Part shown: piece by piece, positions 63,776 to 64,000 of the stretch | How positions within the stretch are numbered: position 1 is the stretch's first letter | Layout of the letters: each line of letters starts with the position of its first letter | Origin: Notospermus geniculatus | Lineage: Eukaryota; Nemertea; Pilidiophora; Heteronemertea; Lineidae | Reading direction: 5' to 3' | DNA: 64,000 nt | Assembly: GCA_002633025.1 (NCBI GenBank) | Contig: NMRB01000077.1 | Coordinates: forward strand, 658,689-722,688 | Translations under genes and position numbers: made by a program | Notes under the pieces: generated by a model | Databases searched by the model: none | The model's input: only the letters and a program-made list of their open reading frames with translations | Told to the model about the DNA's origin: nothing

Positions 63776-64000
63776 CGGAGAGAAAACTTCCCAAAATTAT
63801 AAAAGTTACACGGGCATGTTTCTACTCCATGCAGCTTTGTTTTATTTTACGATGTGAGATTTGATTCGGGGTGAATGAGTGCTTTAAAGGTCGACTCGGT
63901 GGTAGAACTCGCAATAATGCAAGAAAAGAAAATGCAGCATGTACCGGTACACTGCTACAAATGTCGATCTTATGGCGATCTTCAGCCAGAACACATTCGG
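63776..64000. other. Right edge, nothing recognised
   Basis: No feature recognised. Confidence 0.5.

Overview
This window looks like nuclear DNA from a marine invertebrate animal: low gene density, split genes with GT-AG introns, many small terminal-inverted-repeat (TIR) elements, SINE-like tRNA derivatives, Ty3/gypsy, BEL/Pao and LINE remnants, and assembly gaps. The frequent words TAGGCCTA and ACATGTAC remind me of echinoderm, hemichordate or lancelet genomes. I cannot settle the phylum from sequence alone.

Layout. 1-3.3 kb: minisatellites and tandem duplications. 3.4-7.7 kb: a decayed Ty3/gypsy element on the minus strand (Gag, protease, linker before reverse transcriptase), split by at least three TIR insertions. 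8.3-12 kb: four copies of a PIF/Harbinger-type element that still carry a stub of the transposase. 12.2-12.9 kb: an inverted-repeat element holding two divergent tRNA-like modules. 13.8-19.8 kb: a Gag relic, then nested mobile elements, a long palindrome, microsatellites and a LINE tail. 20.3-23.9 kb: probable host coding sequence, a PAN-like exon joined to a large exon of unknown function, followed by a second exon-sized ORF that may be a diverged tandem copy. 24-25.8 kb: hairpin elements. 26.8-27.9 kb: a P-element/THAP9-like transposase gene broken by a TIR insertion. 28.5-33.3 kb: a DDE-type transposase-like gene whose 3' side runs into a 168-bp in-frame tandem array and whose promoter is duplicated as a large inverted repeat, then an acidic PHD-like pseudogene with a triplicated exon piece. 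33.3-39.3 kb: minisatellites and nested TIR elements with one SINE. 39.5-44.0 kb: the clearest host gene, a five-exon class A G-protein-coupled receptor (380 residues) whose introns are full of TIR elements. 44-50 kb: repeats, a MULE-like element and a 336-bp gap. 50.9-53.6 kb: a hAT-like C-terminal relic next to a frameshifted Ty3/gypsy Gag-Pol. 54-61.5 kb: mostly unexplained noncoding DNA with hairpins. 62.1-63.8 kb: the 3' end of a BEL/Pao element with a likely LTR.

How it works together. Only the receptor and the PAN-like locus look like cellular genes. The rest is a record of nested transposition, and several insertions can be ordered in time and assigned to superfamilies from target-site duplications: TTA or TAA for PIF/Harbinger, TA for Tc1/mariner-type, and 9 bp for MULE-type. 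Two TIR families carry tRNA-like Pol III modules ending in T-tracts, which is the most unusual recurring structure here.
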